This document shows positions 6,087-7,487 of a stretch of DNA of 7,487 bases, piece by piece. This DNA comes from an uncultured Collinsella sp. (GTDB taxonomy: Bacteria > Actinomycetota > Coriobacteriia > Coriobacteriales > Coriobacteriaceae). Where the stretch lies: contig CABUDI010000039.1 of the NCBI GenBank assembly GCA_902490305.1, positions 1-7,487 on the forward strand, read 5' to 3'. Below the pieces are notes generated by a model. It had not been told where the DNA came from and searched no databases. It saw only the letters and a program-made list of their open reading frames with translations. How positions within the stretch are numbered: position 1 is the first letter of the stretch; the number at the start of each line of letters is the position of its first letter. A program made the translations under genes and the position numbers.

Positions 6087-6269
6087 CGAGGTCTAATACT
6101 TTTCCGAGAAGTGAACGGCCATACTTGGACCTCCGAAGCATCGACATTTTTAGACGTCAAACCCGCAGGATTTGGCTGGCAAAACCGCAGGAAATTGCAT
6201 CTCGAAAGTGCCGATGCTTCGGGGGCCCGTTTTCACTCGTTCACTTCTCGGGAAAAGTATTAAACCTCG
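6087..6269. repeat. 183-bp imperfect long inverted repeat, MITE-like or structured RNA
   Basis: The outer arms, 6087-6117 and 6238-6269, match over 31/32 nt with one mismatch and one single-base bulge. The core of the left arm is TACTTTTCCGAGAAGTGAAC. After a less matched stretch, an 11-bp inner arm CCGAAGCATCG (6133-6143) pairs with 6212-6222. Weaker pairing (CA/TG, TTT/AAA, AGA/TCT) continues inward. The tip holds two direct copies of CCGCAGGA (6163-6170, 6185-6192) and a small TTTG/CAAA hairpin. The whole unit could fold into one long rod. Two reading frames cross it (6042-6263 and 6074-6349), but no RBS or protein family supports them. No target duplication is clear at its ends. It is the main content of the 448-bp gap between MFS2 and the next gene. 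It is either a non-autonomous mobile repeat or a structured transcript. Confidence 0.75.
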
Positions 6270-6353
6270 TTGTATGGGGTGCGGCTGGAGGGTGGTCATC
6301 GTTCAGTAGCTACCTCTTCCTTGTGAATCGCCTGAAGCGCAAGGCATAATGCA

Positions 6354-6382
6354 TGTGACAAAGGGACGGCCCCTTTGTTGTG
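6354..6382. repeat. Second TGTGACAAAG hairpin, upstream of the dihydrouridine synthase gene
   Basis: ACAAAGGG (6358-6365) pairs with CCCTTTGT (6371-6378) around ACGGC. The preceding TGTG is not matched by CACA on the right arm (TGTG again), so this copy is less perfect than the one at 6039-6071. It ends about 20 bp before the start of the following gene, so it may lie in that gene's leader or promoter. Confidence 0.6.
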
Positions 6383-6402
6383 TTGATATGAGAGAAGAGT
6401 AG

Positions 6403-7356
6403 ATGATCCTTTCGCTGGCCCCTATGGAGGGGATTACCGGGCATGTGTTCCGTCGCGTGCATGCGGAGTGCTTCGGTGCGCTCGATTGCTATTACACGCC
6501 GTTTTTGCCGCCGCCGCGGGTGGGAAACCGCTTTGGCGGCAAGGCGTTTAAGGAGATCGATCCTGCCAATAACCAGGGGCTCAACGTGGTGCCTCAGCTG
6601 ATGTCCAAGAACGCGGACGAGTTTGTGTGGGCGGCACAGGTGCTCGCCGACATGGGCTACCGCGAGGTCAATCTCAACTTGGGTTGCCCTTCGGGAACGG
6701 TTGTCGCCAAGGGCAAGGGCTCGGGTTTCTTGCGCAATCTCGACGAGCTCGAGGCGTTCTTAAGCGATGTGTGCGAGCGGTCGCCGTTGCCGGTGTCGGT
6801 AAAGACCAGGCTGGGGCTGGAGAATGACGACGAATACGAGCGCGTGCTCGATCTGTATTGCCGCATGCCGTTGGCAGAGCTGATCGTGCATCCGCGCGTA
6901 CAGAAGGACCGCTATACGGGCTTGCCGCGCAAAGAGTTTTATGGCGAGACGCTGGAGCGTGCGCCGTTCCCCGTGGCCTATAACGGTGACATTTTTGATC
7001 TTGAGGATATGGACGCGCTGGTGGAGGCCTATCCCGGCACGCGCCATGTGATGTTGGGGCGTGGCCTGCTCGCGAACCCCGCTCTGGCTCGCATGGTCAA
7101 GGGCGGCCCTGCTGCAACGGCTGCTGAGCTGCAGCGCTTCCACGACACGCTGTTTGCGGCATATGCAGAAGAGATTGGCGGCAATGCGGTCTTCCGCATG
7201 AAGGAGTGGTGGTTCTACGCCAAGTGCGCTTTCGCTGATCCCGCTACCGTCCACAAGATCGTACGCAAGACCAAAAAGGTCGACGAATACCGCGCTGCCG
7301 TCGAGCGCGTCTTTCGTGAACAGCCGCTTGCACCCACAGCTCGCTTCCACGGCTAA
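6403..7356 (+). CDS. tRNA-dihydrouridine synthase family protein
   Basis: This 317-residue FMN enzyme of the Dus family reduces specific uridines in tRNA to dihydrouridine with NADPH. Family landmarks in order are LAPMEGITG (5-13, FMN-binding start of the TIM barrel), NLNLGCP (90-96, catalytic Cys95), VKTRLG (133-138), VHPRVQKDRYTG (162-173, in place of the common HxRTRxQxYxG), YNGDI (193-197) and MLGRGLLANP (217-226, phosphate-binding end of the barrel). A helical tRNA-binding tail follows, about 240-310. The length is normal for the family. The start at 6403 has a modest purine-rich AGAGAAGAG (6391-6399) upstream. It is separated from the deiminase operon by a terminator and repeats, so it is its own transcription unit and a housekeeping neighbour, not part of the pathway. 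The Dus subclass is not assigned. Confidence 0.95.
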   Translation: MILSLAPMEGITGHVFRRVHAECFGALDCYYTPFLPPPRVGNRFGGKAFKEIDPANNQGLNVVPQLMSKNADEFVWAAQVLADMGYREVNLNLGCPSGTVVAKGKGSGFLRNLDELEAFLSDVCERSPLPVSVKTRLGLENDDEYERVLDLYCRMPLAELIVHPRVQKDRYTGLPRKEFYGETLERAPFPVAYNGDIFDLEDMDALVEAYPGTRHVMLGRGLLANPALARMVKGGPAATAAELQRFHDTLFAAYAEEIGGNAVFRMKEWWFYAKCAFADPATVHKIVRKTKKVDEYRAAVERVFREQPLAPTARFHG

Positions 7357-7358
7357 CT

Positions 7359-7412
7359 AGTCATCGGGGGCGTTCTTTAACGACTGGTCATTTAAGGACG
7401 TCCCCAACGACT
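7359..7412. repeat. Imperfect inverted repeat after the dihydrouridine synthase gene
   Basis: AGTCATCGGGGGCGTTCTTT (from 7359) pairs with 7391-7412 with about five mismatches or G-U pairs over 22 nt, around the loop CGACTGGTCA. It begins 2 bp after the stop codon. The stem could end transcription, but no T run follows it. ACTAGTCAT (7357-7365) and ACTGGTCAT (7383-7391) are also near-direct repeats, so this may be a decayed dispersed repeat. Confidence 0.5.
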
Positions 7413-7421
7413 ATGTAGCAA

Positions 7422-7486
7422 AAACATGTACACCAGCATCCAAAGATGTCGAAAAATGTCGACTTTGGATGCTGGTGTACATGTTT
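7422..7486. repeat. Perfect 24-bp-arm inverted repeat at the window end
   Basis: The arms 7422-7445 and 7463-7486 are exact reverse complements; the core is CATGTACACCAGCATCCAAA. The 17-nt loop holds two ATGTCGA copies, and their TCGA parts can pair to extend the hairpin. A stem this long and perfect is kept by selection, or is recent. It could be a terminator for genes on either side, an end of a mobile element, or a dispersed repeat. What follows lies outside the window. Confidence 0.8.
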
Positions 7487-7487
7487 G

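Noticed and set aside
6042..6349. Two overlapping small open frames of 73 and 91 codons
   Set aside because: Both lie across the 183-bp inverted repeat, have no RBS, and start inside or next to a hairpin; such frames are expected by chance in a repeat.
6039..7487. CRISPR array or integrative-element attachment sites
   Set aside because: The repeats here are inverted and few, with no regular spacing of direct repeats, no tRNA gene and no integrase or transposase in the window.

Overview
The window reads like a gut actinobacterium of the class Coriobacteriia, most likely Collinsella-like. This is inferred from moderately high G+C genes, strong GGA-type ribosome binding sites, and short hairpins built on TGTGACAAAG / CTTTGTCACA, a style I associate with Collinsella intergenic regions. 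No rRNA or other taxonomic marker is present, so the assignment is from recall, not proof.

Layout. (1) Positions 1-1310 hold a major facilitator (MFS) transporter gene whose 5' end is defective or cannot be read; it ends at a perfect 18-bp-stem terminator. (2) Convergent to it, on the minus strand, is a TetR-family regulator (1448-2026). (3) A divergent control region (2027-2250) carries two copies of a CGAACGGTA-type operator. Each abuts a TATAGT -10-like box, one pointing to the regulator and one to the enzyme operon. (4) The operon on the plus strand encodes an agmatine-deiminase-family guanidine hydrolase (2251-3489), an ornithine/putrescine-type carbamoyltransferase with an altered active site (3613-4677), and a second, intact MFS transporter (4689-5954). 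It closes with a clear terminator (6005-6033). (5) About 370 bp of non-coding DNA follows, containing a 183-bp imperfect long inverted repeat flanked by smaller hairpins. (6) A tRNA-dihydrouridine synthase family gene (6403-7356) is unrelated to the operon. (7) The window ends in two more inverted repeats, the last a perfect 24-bp-arm hairpin.

How the genes may work together. An MFS permease imports a guanidino compound, the deiminase-family enzyme turns it into a carbamoyl (ureido) compound plus ammonia, and the carbamoyltransferase run in reverse releases carbamoyl phosphate and an amine. Carbamate kinase would then make ATP. This copies the logic of the agmatine deiminase and arginine deiminase pathways. 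However, the usual APC-type antiporter is replaced by an MFS protein, no carbamate kinase lies in the window, and the carbamoyltransferase has Glu in place of both the conserved HCLP Cys and the Asp of the TDxW loop. The true substrate may therefore not be agmatine. A TetR protein with paired operators probably makes the operon substrate-inducible. The two MFS proteins are close paralogues (about 60-65% identical by eye) that bracket the regulator and enzymes.
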